Assembly: GCF_017916255.1 (NCBI RefSeq)
Contig: NZ_CP072827.1
Location: forward strand, 4,117,501 to 4,181,500
Origin: Streptomyces mobaraensis NBRC 13819 = DSM 40847
GTDB lineage: Bacteria > Actinomycetota > Actinomycetes > Streptomycetales > Streptomycetaceae
Length of the DNA: 64,000 nt
Reading direction: 5' to 3'
In this document: positions 45,452 through 53,460 of the stretch, in pieces
Layout: every line of letters starts with the position of its first letter
Position numbering within the stretch: position 1 is the first letter of the stretch
Translations under genes and position numbers: made by a program
The notes under the pieces: generated by a model
The model's input: only the letters and a program-made list of their open reading frames with translations
Told to the model about the DNA's origin: nothing
The model's database searches: none

Positions 45452-45970
45452 ATGGCATTCCGCATCGCGCTCCGCACCGCCGCCCCCGCCCTGGCGGCCG
45501 TCGCGCTGAGCCTCGCCGTCGCCCAGGGCGCCCCGGCGTCCGCGACGGAGCACGGGGCCATACCGGCGCCCACGGCCCCGAGCGCGGCCCCCGCGCACCC
45601 GTCGGCGAGGCAGACCGCTCCGGCCGACGACAACCCGTTCCGCGCCATGGAGTTGGACGGCCTGAAGGCGGAGTTCCGCTTCATGTGCCCGGCCGGGCGC
45701 TGTGTGGGCTACTGGTCGCTCGCCCTCACCGAGGACCGGCTCAAGCGGCACTACCAGGGCGGGGAGTTCTTCGCCTACGCGCCCGCGAAGGGCGAGTTCG
45801 GCTTCTTCCTCGACACCGACGTCGCCTACCGCACGGTCAAGGACCCGCGGCGGGTCCGGCTGGTCGACAGCGACTTCACCCGCCGGAACCCGCGCGTCGA
45901 GATCCGCTACGGCGACCCGGACCGGCCCCGCGCGGCGGAGGTCGTCGCCACGGCCACGACGTGGATGTGA
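45452..45970 (+). CDS. Secreted protein, unknown function
   Basis: A 172-aa protein with a signal peptide (LAAVALSLAVAQGAPASA) and a Pro/Ala-rich linker to about residue 60. A mature domain follows with two cysteines (FMCPAGRCVG) that could form a disulfide. It ends with VVATATTWM. The family is not recognised. Its ATG 45452 follows GGAGATCGGAC. Codon bias is normal for the genome. Confidence 0.7.
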   Translation: MAFRIALRTAAPALAAVALSLAVAQGAPASATEHGAIPAPTAPSAAPAHPSARQTAPADDNPFRAMELDGLKAEFRFMCPAGRCVGYWSLALTEDRLKRHYQGGEFFAYAPAKGEFGFFLDTDVAYRTVKDPRRVRLVDSDFTRRNPRVEIRYGDPDRPRAAEVVATATTWM

Positions 45971-46036
45971 CGCGACCGCGAACCACCGGGACGGGCCCCG
46001 CCCCGCGACCGCGAACCACCGGGTGAGAGCCCGCCC
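45971..46036. repeat. Two tandem 33-bp repeat units
   Basis: Unit 45971-46003 is repeated at 46004-46036. The first 20 bases (CGCGACCGCGAACCACCGGG) are identical and the second halves differ in a few positions. It lies between the convergent ends of a secreted-protein gene and an SGNH gene. Confidence 0.85.
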
Positions 46037-46054
46037 CGCGCCCCAGACCCGCCC

Positions 46055-47215
46055 TTACCCCTCCCGGGCGGCGAACGCGCCGCCGGCGCCGAAGACCCGC
46101 TCGGCGAAGCGCTCGCCGATGCGGCGGTGCCCGGCGTCGTCCGGGTGGATACCGTCCGGCAGCGGCACCTCGGCGAAGTCGGCCTCGCCGTAGAGCGCGA
46201 GGCCGTCCAGGTAGTGCAGGTGCGGATCCTCGGCCGCCCGCTGCGCGGCGATACGGGCGAGCTCCTCCCGGATGACGGTCAGCGTCAGCCGGGTGGGGTC
46301 GGACGGGTCGCCGAGGGCCCGGAAGGTCATCCGGTTCCCCTCGAACTCGGGCATGAGCGGCCCGGGGGTGTGCTCCTGGACCGGGCAGAGGATCGGGGAC
46401 ACCAGCAGCAACGGCACATCCGGGTGCCCGTCGCGGATGGTGTCGAGGAAGCCGTGGACGGCCGGGGCGAAGGCGCGCAGCCGCATCAGGTCGGTGTTGG
46501 CCACATTGATCCCGATCTTGACGCTGATCAGGTCCGCGGGCACGTCCCGCATCGTGCGCGCCATGAACGGGTCGAGCAGGGCGTTGCCGCCCAGCCCGAG
46601 GTTGACCAGCTCCACCCCGCCCCGGGCCGCGGCCAGCGCCGGCCAGGTCGCGGTCGGTTCCGTGGCGGCGGAGCCGTGGCTGACGGAACTGCCGTGGTGC
46701 AGCCACACCCTGCGGCCCCGGTCGGGAACGGGCTCCACCGGCGCGTCCGTGCGGAGGGCGACGAGTTCCGTCGTCTCGTCGTGCGGCAGCCAGATCTCGA
46801 CGTCCTTCGGCTCCCCCGGCAGCCCGTCGAACCGGAGGGTGTCGGACGGGCCGGGGGTGACGGTGGCGGGCCCGGACATCATGTCGACCGTCCGCACGTC
46901 GCCGCCTTCCGCGCTCGCCCGCCCGGCCGGACGGCCGTCGACGAGCAGGACGTACGTCCCGGAGGGGCGCGGCGGCAGCCCCGGGTACACGGTCTTCGTG
47001 GGCAGCACGTCCAGTTCGACGGCGGTGGCGGCGGTCCGGAAGGCCAGCCGGACGCCGGAGGGCTGGGACTCCATCGTCAACAGGCGGTCGTCCGGGAACC
47101 GCTGCCGGACTCCGGCCGGCAACCGGTGCGGCAGCAGCCCGCGTTCGGTGCGTTCCAGCTCCAGGGCACCGCGCAGGATGCGGGCGTCGATCGGGGTGGT
47201 GATCCAGTCGGTCAC
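46055..47215 (-). CDS. SGNH/GDSL-type hydrolase with N-terminal beta domain
   Basis: A 386-aa protein with the same layout as the cluster protein at 33028-34098: a beta-rich N-terminal half and an SGNH domain with VWLHHGSSVSHG, GLGGNALLDPF, GINVANT and the catalytic DGIHPD (DxxH). No signal peptide is seen. GTG 47215 is chosen because AGGAG lies 7 bases upstream. GTG 47230 has none. Esterase or acyl-hydrolase activity is likely. Substrate unknown. Confidence 0.78.
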   Translation of the reverse strand: MTDWITTPIDARILRGALELERTERGLLPHRLPAGVRQRFPDDRLLTMESQPSGVRLAFRTAATAVELDVLPTKTVYPGLPPRPSGTYVLLVDGRPAGRASAEGGDVRTVDMMSGPATVTPGPSDTLRFDGLPGEPKDVEIWLPHDETTELVALRTDAPVEPVPDRGRRVWLHHGSSVSHGSAATEPTATWPALAAARGGVELVNLGLGGNALLDPFMARTMRDVPADLISVKIGINVANTDLMRLRAFAPAVHGFLDTIRDGHPDVPLLLVSPILCPVQEHTPGPLMPEFEGNRMTFRALGDPSDPTRLTLTVIREELARIAAQRAAEDPHLHYLDGLALYGEADFAEVPLPDGIHPDDAGHRRIGERFAERVFGAGGAFAAREG

Positions 47216-47327
47216 TTCAAATCTCCTCACGGGGCGTCACTGCGCGGGGCCGCCTTCCTGAAAGGGGCGTGCGGCCGGCCCGCCCCTCCGCCCGCCCTCC
47301 GGTCGCGGAGAGTAGGACGTCATCACC

Positions 47328-48041
47328 CTAAGCGGCCCCACTGACATCGCCCGGCCGCCCGGCCGCCGCGCGCTGCGCGGCCTTGATCCGCGGCTCCGCC
47401 CAGTCCAGCCAGCCCAGGTACCACTCGGCGAAGGTGAGGCGGTCGGCCCCGCGCCGCCGCATGCGCACCAGCCCCTCCCCGATCGCGCGCACGTCCTCCC
47501 ACATCAGGCCGCGCTCCTCGCCGGTCACGACGAGCAACGAGTAGTAGCCGCAGCCCTGGTGGCTCACGGTCAGCGAACCCCAGGTCAGCTCGGCGTCGAG
47601 CTCGTCCCACCGCGCGTCCCAGGCGTGCCAGGACCGCCAGAACGTCTCGTCGTCGGCGTACGCCTCCCGCCGCGGCTCGTTCTCCTCGTGCTCGTCGAGC
47701 AGTTCCTGGACCGGCCCGGGCCGGAAGGGCCGGGCCAGGCGGGGCGCCTCGTCCGGCGCCGCGCCCCGCTCACCGGTCAGTTGGGCGCTCAGCGGGAACA
47801 CGCCGTAATCGGGGCCTGCGCCGCTCGCCCCCACCTCCAGGAGGAACGAGCGGTAGTCCGCGGGGAAGGTGACGTTCAGGCGCTCCTCGGCGCGCGCCAG
47901 TTCGGCCTCGGTGAGGGGCGGCGCCAGCTCGAAGCGGTGGCCGCCGTCGAGCCAGACGGCCCCGAAGACCTGGTCCATCACCTCCGGCGTCGACCGGAGG
48001 GCCAGCACCCTCTCCCGTACGCCCGCCCATATGTCCGTCAT
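47328..48041 (-). CDS. SMI1/KNR4 family protein
   Basis: A 237-aa protein of the SMI1/KNR4 fold: LTEAELARAEERLNVTFPADYRSFLLEVGASG is the signature, and HQGCGYYSLLVVTGEERG is the second conserved block. In bacteria such proteins often act as immunity proteins against polymorphic toxins or as cellular adaptors. No toxin gene is adjacent here, so the role is open. ATG 48041 is the first Met in frame that matches the family start. Confidence 0.8.
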   Translation of the reverse strand: MTDIWAGVRERVLALRSTPEVMDQVFGAVWLDGGHRFELAPPLTEAELARAEERLNVTFPADYRSFLLEVGASGAGPDYGVFPLSAQLTGERGAAPDEAPRLARPFRPGPVQELLDEHEENEPRREAYADDETFWRSWHAWDARWDELDAELTWGSLTVSHQGCGYYSLLVVTGEERGLMWEDVRAIGEGLVRMRRRGADRLTFAEWYLGWLDWAEPRIKAAQRAAAGRPGDVSGAA

Positions 48042-48073
48042 GCCGGCCGACGTTACCGGGCCCCGTGCGTCCT

Positions 48074-48907
48074 TCACATCCCGGTTTCGCCGGGTGTGGA
48101 CCCGACGCCTCCCGCGCTCCGCTTCCCGCCCGGGACGGTCCCGGCGTGCTCGGCCAGGAACTCTTCCCAGGTGCGGGTGCCGAACGACGCCCCCTCCAGG
48201 GACAGGTTCTCGGCCGCGCGGTAGGCGCGTCCGACCTTCCCGGGCAGGCGTACCGGCAGCATCGGCCGCCGCTTGCCCCGCGCCCGGAGGTAGCCGCGGG
48301 CGAGTTCGCCCATGCTGTGGACGGCCGGGCCGGCGAGGTCGGGTACCAGTCCGGCGGGCTCGCCGAGGGCCAGTTCCACGAGCCGCGCGGCCACCTCGCG
48401 GGCGTCGACGGGCTGCATCCGGATGCCTCCGGGTACGGGCACCACCGGCATCTTCGTCATCGTGCGCACCGCCTTCAGCACCAGGTCGTGGAACTGCGCC
48501 GCCCGCAGCGTCGTCCACGGCAGGCCCGACTCCGCCACGGCCCGCTCGGCGCCCAGCTTGGACCGGAAGTAGCCCAGTGGGACCCGGTCCGCGCCGATCA
48601 CCGAGATGTACACGAAGTGCCGCACCCCGGCCGCCGCGGCGGCCCGGACGAGGTTGCGGGTCGCGATGTCGTCGCCCTTCGGGCCGCCGGCGAGGTGGAG
48701 GACGGTCTCGACGCCCTCCAGCGCCGCGCCGAGCGCCCGGTCGCCGTCCCGGGCGAGCAGGTCGCAGGCGACGTACTCGACCCCGTCCGCCGACTCGCGG
48801 GCGTGCCTGCTCAGTACGCGCACCTCACGGCCCGCCCGCCGCAGGAGGGGCAGGACGTGGCCGCCCAGCGTGCCCGTGCCGCCGGTGACGAGGATGGGTG
48901 ACGTCAT
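48074..48907 (-). CDS. NAD(P)-binding oxidoreductase (NmrA-like atypical SDR)
   Basis: A 277-aa Rossmann protein. VTGGTGTLGGHVLPLL is the dinucleotide motif, and YISVIGADRVPLGYFRSKLGAE and DAREVAARLVELALG are characteristic of NmrA-like reductases. It is divergent from an ECF41-like sigma factor and carries the ECF41-type promoter upstream. Such oxidoreductases are known regulatory partners of ECF41 sigma factors. The substrate is unknown. Confidence 0.83.
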   Translation of the reverse strand: MTSPILVTGGTGTLGGHVLPLLRRAGREVRVLSRHARESADGVEYVACDLLARDGDRALGAALEGVETVLHLAGGPKGDDIATRNLVRAAAAAGVRHFVYISVIGADRVPLGYFRSKLGAERAVAESGLPWTTLRAAQFHDLVLKAVRTMTKMPVVPVPGGIRMQPVDAREVAARLVELALGEPAGLVPDLAGPAVHSMGELARGYLRARGKRRPMLPVRLPGKVGRAYRAAENLSLEGASFGTRTWEEFLAEHAGTVPGGKRSAGGVGSTPGETGM

Positions 48908-48981
48908 GACTGCTCCACTGTGCTCGGACCCGGAAGCGGAACCCCCGGGCGCGTCCGCCGGTTTCGGTGATCTACTTCTCT

Positions 48982-49008
48982 GACCCGCGGGGGAAAGGGA
49001 ATGTGACA
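48982..49008 (-). promoter_or_regulatory. ECF41-type promoter for the oxidoreductase gene
   Basis: On the minus strand TGTCACA (49002-49008) is followed by exactly 16 nt and then GGTC (48982-48985). The published ECF41 consensus is TGTCACA-n16-CGTC, so only one -10 base differs. It points toward the oxidoreductase start at 48907. Confidence 0.7.
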
Positions 49009-49009
49009 G

Positions 49010-49924
49010 GTGGACGAGAGCGATTTCTCAGCCGTCCGGTTCGAGGAGCACCGGAGCCGGCTGCGCGCGGTGGCGTACCGCGTGCTGGGCTCCGTGAGCG
49101 AGGCCGACGACGCCGTTCAGGAGGCGTGGCTGCGCTTCGACCGGACGGACGTGAGCGAGGTGGAGAACCTCGGCGGATGGCTGACGACCGTCGTCGCGCG
49201 CGTCTGCCTCAACGTCCTGCGCGCCCGCGAACACCGCCGTGAGGACCCGCTCGACGCCGTACCGCACCAGCCCGATCCGCTCATCGGTCGGGAGGACGCG
49301 CCCGACCCCGAGCAGGAGGCGCTGCTGGCCGACTCGGTGGGGCTGGCGATGATGGTGGTGCTGGAGTCGCTGGCGCCGGCGGAACGGCTGGCGTTCGTCC
49401 TGCACGACATGTTCGCCGTGCCCTTCGACGAGATCGCGCCGTTGCTGGAACGTTCCGCCGCGGCGACGCGCCAACTGGCCAGCCGGGCCCGCCGACGCGT
49501 CCGGGGCCAGGCGCCGGCGCCCGACCGGGACCTCGCGCACCAGCGCAAGGCGGTCGACGCGTTCTTCGCCGCGGCACGCGACGGCGACTTCGACGCCCTC
49601 GTCGCCGTCCTCCACCCCGACGTCGTCCTGCGCTCCGACGGCGGCGCCGCCCGGGCCGGCCGGACGACCGTCCTGCACGGCGCCCGCACGGTCGCCTCGC
49701 AGGCGGTCACCTTCTCGAAGCTCTCGCCGTTCGTCCGCCCGGTGCTGGTCAACGGCACCGCCGGTGTCGTGGTCGTCATGAAGGGGCGGCTGCTGTCGGT
49801 CATGGCGTTCACGGTGGTCGACGGGCGGATCGCGGCCGTGGACGTGCTGATGGACCCCGAGCGGCTGGCCGGGCTCGACGTGCCCGAGGTGGGCGACGAG
49901 CGGGGCGCCCCGCCCGTCGGCTAG
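49010..49924 (+). CDS. ECF RNA polymerase sigma factor with SnoaL-like C-terminus (ECF41/SigJ type)
   Basis: A 304-aa sigma factor. Region 2 is about 10-75 (YRVLGSVSEADDAVQEAWLRF) and region 4 is about 110-160. A C-terminal NTF2/SnoaL-like domain (about 175-295) carries FFAAARDGDFDALVAVLHPDVVL. This layout defines ECF41 proteins, in which the extra domain controls activity in place of a separate anti-sigma factor. GTG 49010 is the start. It probably drives the divergent oxidoreductase. Its TAG shares CTAG with the convergent siderophore gene. Confidence 0.88.
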   Translation: MDESDFSAVRFEEHRSRLRAVAYRVLGSVSEADDAVQEAWLRFDRTDVSEVENLGGWLTTVVARVCLNVLRAREHRREDPLDAVPHQPDPLIGREDAPDPEQEALLADSVGLAMMVVLESLAPAERLAFVLHDMFAVPFDEIAPLLERSAAATRQLASRARRRVRGQAPAPDRDLAHQRKAVDAFFAAARDGDFDALVAVLHPDVVLRSDGGAARAGRTTVLHGARTVASQAVTFSKLSPFVRPVLVNGTAGVVVVMKGRLLSVMAFTVVDGRIAAVDVLMDPERLAGLDVPEVGDERGAPPVG

Positions 49925-51453
49925 CCCGCGCTCGACGGATTCGGCAGCTCCGTCCACAGGTCGCCCGGCGCGCCTGTGGACAGCCGCATGGCCGTCAGGG
50001 CCTTCGCCGGGAGGGGGGCCGTCCGGAGGGCGTGGACCTCCGGGCCCGGGGGGAGGTCCCGGGTCGCGGCGTCCAGGAGCGCCGCGAGGGCGGGGGTGTC
50101 ACCGGCCAGGGGGGCCAGGGCGCCGGTGACGAGGCAGCCGACGACCTTGCGGCGGAGGACGGCCGCGTCGTCGGTCAGCAGGCGTCCGGTCAGCGGGGGA
50201 GCCGGGATGCCGTGCCGGGCCAGCCGTGCGGGGCTGATGCGGATGTCGGCCAGGTCGCGGTAGACGAGGCGCAGCGGGCGGTCGTCCCGGTCGAGGACGA
50301 CGAGGAGGTTCTGGCCGTGCGCCTCCAGGGCCACCCCGGTGTCGAGCAGGTCCAGGCAGACGCCGAGCGCCAGGCGGGCGAAGGCGGCGGCCCGCGCCGG
50401 ACGTTCACCGGCCGGCCGGGAAGCCAGCAGCGCCGGCAGGACGGCCACCGGGACGACGCGTTCGCCGGCCGCCGCGTCCCCGTACCCGTACGGCGACTCG
50501 CGCAGCACCGCCGCCAGGTCGGCCGTGCCCGCCCCGGCCGCCGCGAGCGTACGGGCGATGTGCAGCCGGCCGTCCAGCCGGCGGGCGACGCGATCGGTGA
50601 AGTCCGAGGTGGCGAGGGCATGCGTGACGGAGTAGGGCGAGATGTCCCGTACCGCCGAGGTCAGTTGGGTGGTGACCGCCGTCTTGACGTGCACGTCCCC
50701 GCCGATGTCGAGCGTGCGCAGGGACAGCAGGGGGTGTGCCGCCGGGCCCGGACGCGACGGCCGGCCTCCGAGGACGTGCTCGGTCTGCCAGGGATGGGTG
50801 GGTATCAACAGGTCGGTCCCGTCCCGCAGTTCGCTCGGCCAGGCCCCCGTCACCGTCCCGTCCGCCACGGCCGTCAGGCGCAGCTCCACCACCGGCCGGT
50901 GCTCCGGCGCGTACGCCAGCTGTTCGGCGGCGGAGAAGCCGGGGCGCGCGCGGCAGGCCGGGTGGTAGGGGTGGCCGTCCGTCGGCCACTGCTCCCATTC
51001 CCAGGGGGACCGGACGGCGAACGGCGTGCCTCGTCGGTCGCGCGCGGCGCGGGAGAGGGCCAAGGAGGCGGCGCTGTGGTCGAGTTCGGCGGCGAGGCGC
51101 GGCCCGTGCGGCAGGCCGAGTGCCGCCGACACGTCGGCCATGAGCTCCGCCGGGTGGTCGTGGTGGGCTCCGCCCAGCTCCAGCGCGGTGACAGTGGTGG
51201 CGGTCGACCAGGGGTCGGAAGGCGGGCCGTGCAGCCGCCGTCCGTCGGACAGGCGCAGGGTGACGCCGTCGGGGCCGTCCGCGCGGGCCGTGACCCAGGG
51301 CAGGGGCTCGTGGACGAGGCCGCGCCACAGGCGGGTCAGTACGGACGCCCGCGCTCCGGGCAGGAACGCGCCGTACGCGGACGCCAGGTCGGGCGCGGCG
51401 ACGGCGAGTTCACTGGCGAGTAATCGCTCGGCGGAGGTCCGGCACACGCGCAT
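49921..51453 (-). CDS. IucA/IucC-family siderophore synthetase (NIS synthetase)
   Basis: A 510-aa NRPS-independent siderophore synthetase. GHPYHPACRARPGF is the ATP-binding motif of the IucA/IucC domain. LLIPTHPWQ, VKTAVTTQLTSAVRDI and the C-terminal FhuF-like region with EAHGQNLLV are conserved. It condenses a carboxylate such as citrate with an amine or alcohol via an acyl adenylate. ATG 51453 is 42 bp from the divergent second synthetase. Decarboxylase, monooxygenase and uptake genes are not in the window. Confidence 0.88.
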   Translation of the reverse strand: MRVCRTSAERLLASELAVAAPDLASAYGAFLPGARASVLTRLWRGLVHEPLPWVTARADGPDGVTLRLSDGRRLHGPPSDPWSTATTVTALELGGAHHDHPAELMADVSAALGLPHGPRLAAELDHSAASLALSRAARDRRGTPFAVRSPWEWEQWPTDGHPYHPACRARPGFSAAEQLAYAPEHRPVVELRLTAVADGTVTGAWPSELRDGTDLLIPTHPWQTEHVLGGRPSRPGPAAHPLLSLRTLDIGGDVHVKTAVTTQLTSAVRDISPYSVTHALATSDFTDRVARRLDGRLHIARTLAAAGAGTADLAAVLRESPYGYGDAAAGERVVPVAVLPALLASRPAGERPARAAAFARLALGVCLDLLDTGVALEAHGQNLLVVLDRDDRPLRLVYRDLADIRISPARLARHGIPAPPLTGRLLTDDAAVLRRKVVGCLVTGALAPLAGDTPALAALLDAATRDLPPGPEVHALRTAPLPAKALTAMRLSTGAPGDLWTELPNPSSAG

Positions 51454-51495
51454 GTCCTACCGCAGGGGAACACCCTCCACACATACTGATGGCCG

Positions 51496-53358
51496 ATGAA
51501 TGCACTCACCCGGGCCGCTGACGCGCTGGCCGTGACGCCACTGCTCAACTGTCTGCTCAGAGAAGCCGCCGAGCCGGTCGGCCTGCCCGAACCGGCCGGA
51601 ACCGCCGCTTCCCCGGCCGTGCCGCCGGGCGAGGGCACGGACGCGGTGGCCGGGCCGGGCGTGCCGGTGCCCCCGGCCCCCGCCGGTCCCCTGCCTGCCA
51701 CGGTCCCGGCGGCCCACACCACCCGAAGAGCGGCCCTCACGGCACCGGCGCCGCTCGTACCCGCCGCTCTTCCCTTCCTGTCCGCCCCGCACGCCGTGTA
51801 CCGACTCCGCGCCACCGGACGCCTGTTGCGCGTCCGCGCCGGCCACCGTCCGTCCGCGCCCGAGCTGTGGACCGGACGCGGCTGGCGGCTCCTGCCCCAC
51901 GCCGCGCTGGTGTCCCTCGCGGCCCAGGAGATGCGCGCCGCCACCGGTACGCCGAACCGCTCGCTGCCCGCCGAAATGACCGCGAGCAGGGCCGCGGTGG
52001 AGGCGGTCCTGGCCGCCCGGGCGCACGCGGCGCCGCCCGAGGATCCATGGTTGCGGTCCGAGCAAGCGCTCGTCATGGGGCATCCCTTCCATCCGGCGCC
52101 GAAGGCGCGCAGCGGTGGCGGCCCGCCCGCCGCCTGGCTGCGGTACGCGCCGGAGGCGTACGCCCGCTTCCCGCTCGTCCTGCTCGGCGTCCGGGAGGAC
52201 GCGGTCGTGGAGGACGGCGACACCCGTGCGCTGGACGTCCTGGGCGCGGCGCCGCCCGGTTACCGGCTGCTTCCCGCCCACCCCTGGCAGTTCGAACTCG
52301 CCGCCGGACGCCCCGAGATGCGGGCGGCGTTCGCCGACGGGCGGCTGGTCCGCCTCGGCCACACGGTCCGGCAGGGGCGTCCCACGGCCTCGGTGCGCAC
52401 GGTGTACGTGCCGGGGGAGCCCCCGGGCGGGGCCGGGGCGCGGCGCCGGCCGGACGGACACCGCCTCCCGAGCGCCCCGCATCCCGCGCCCGGCCCCCCG
52501 GCGACCGCCGGGGACCTGTTCCTGAAGTTCAGCCTGGACGTCCAGATCACCAACGACGTCCGCCGCATGCGCCGCCACGAGCTCCGCCACGTCCGCCGCA
52601 CCGATCCCCTGGTCACCGCCGCCTTCGCGGCGATGGACGGCCCGGCGGCCTGGCTCAGCGAACGCTGCTACCGCACCGTCGACGGCCTCTTCGAGACCTG
52701 CGCCGTCCTCGTCCGGGACGGGCTCTCCCGGCACCTGCTCCCGGGCACGACCGCCGTCCTGGCCGCGGCGCTCGCCGAGGGCTTCGACGGCAACCCCCTG
52801 GACCGGATCACGGATCCGCTGCCCTGGTGGGCCGCGTACGTGCGGTGCGTGGTGCCGCCCGTGCTGGAGGCGTTCGCGCGGTACGGCGTCGTGGTGGAGT
52901 GCCACCTGCAGAACACGCTGATCGCCGTGGACGCGGCGGGCACCCCCGTGCAGTCGGTCTTCCGGGACGCGGAAGGGGCCAAGGTGCTCACCGAGATGCC
53001 GCGGGCTCCGGCGTGGCGGCGGCTCGCCTACTGCCTGGTCGTGAACAACCTCAGCGATGTGGCGGGTGCGCTCGCCCAGCGGTTCCCGCGCAGCGGCGCG
53101 GAGTTGTGGGCCGTGGCCCGGGAGGAGTTCGAGCGCTGCGACGCCCTGCCGGGCCTTCCCGTCCTCCCCGAACTCGGCGCGCTGCTCGCGTCGCCCACCC
53201 TTCCCGGCAAGGCCAACCTGCTCTCCCGCTGGATCGGCGCGGACGGTACCGACCCCCGCTACCTCCCCGTCCCCAACCCGCTCGTCCCGCACTCGGGTAC
53301 CGCACTGAGTCCGGCGCGCGCCGCCTCGCGCGGCCGTCCGCCGTCGTCCGCTCCCTGA
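51496..53358 (+). CDS. IucA/IucC-family siderophore synthetase (NIS synthetase)
   Basis: A 620-aa synthetase. GHPFHPAPKARSG is the IucA/IucC nucleotide motif, LLPAHPWQ and LKFSLDVQITNDVRRM follow, and VECHLQNTLIAVD is the C-terminal active-site segment. An Ala/Pro-rich stretch (about 30-90) is inserted after the first helix. ATG 51496 has no clear Shine-Dalgarno sequence, and CATACT a few bases upstream may be a -10 for a very short leader. It works with the divergent paralog in making a hydroxamate or carboxylate siderophore. Confidence 0.88.
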   Translation: MNALTRAADALAVTPLLNCLLREAAEPVGLPEPAGTAASPAVPPGEGTDAVAGPGVPVPPAPAGPLPATVPAAHTTRRAALTAPAPLVPAALPFLSAPHAVYRLRATGRLLRVRAGHRPSAPELWTGRGWRLLPHAALVSLAAQEMRAATGTPNRSLPAEMTASRAAVEAVLAARAHAAPPEDPWLRSEQALVMGHPFHPAPKARSGGGPPAAWLRYAPEAYARFPLVLLGVREDAVVEDGDTRALDVLGAAPPGYRLLPAHPWQFELAAGRPEMRAAFADGRLVRLGHTVRQGRPTASVRTVYVPGEPPGGAGARRRPDGHRLPSAPHPAPGPPATAGDLFLKFSLDVQITNDVRRMRRHELRHVRRTDPLVTAAFAAMDGPAAWLSERCYRTVDGLFETCAVLVRDGLSRHLLPGTTAVLAAALAEGFDGNPLDRITDPLPWWAAYVRCVVPPVLEAFARYGVVVECHLQNTLIAVDAAGTPVQSVFRDAEGAKVLTEMPRAPAWRRLAYCLVVNNLSDVAGALAQRFPRSGAELWAVAREEFERCDALPGLPVLPELGALLASPTLPGKANLLSRWIGADGTDPRYLPVPNPLVPHSGTALSPARAASRGRPPSSAP

Positions 53359-53434
53359 CTCCAACCAGGCGTAGGTGCAAGGGATTCGCACCTGATCAGC
53401 GGTGGTACGACGGTGGTGGCTGCGATCGAATCCA

Positions 53435-53460
53435 CGTGCCATGGTGGGCCCCATGGCACG
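53435..53460. promoter_or_regulatory. Palindrome over the CDF start codon
   Basis: CGTGCCATGG (53435-53444) and CCATGGCACG (53451-53460) form a perfect 10-bp inverted repeat whose right arm contains the ATG of the CDF gene. It could be an operator or an mRNA hairpin that hides the start. A shorter AGGTGC/GCACCT repeat lies at 53373-53393. Confidence 0.55.

Noticed and set aside
51454..51495. Iron-box (DmdR) in the siderophore divergent gap
   Set aside because: No 19-bp sequence close to TTAGGTTAGGCTCACCTAA can be seen in the 42 bp.
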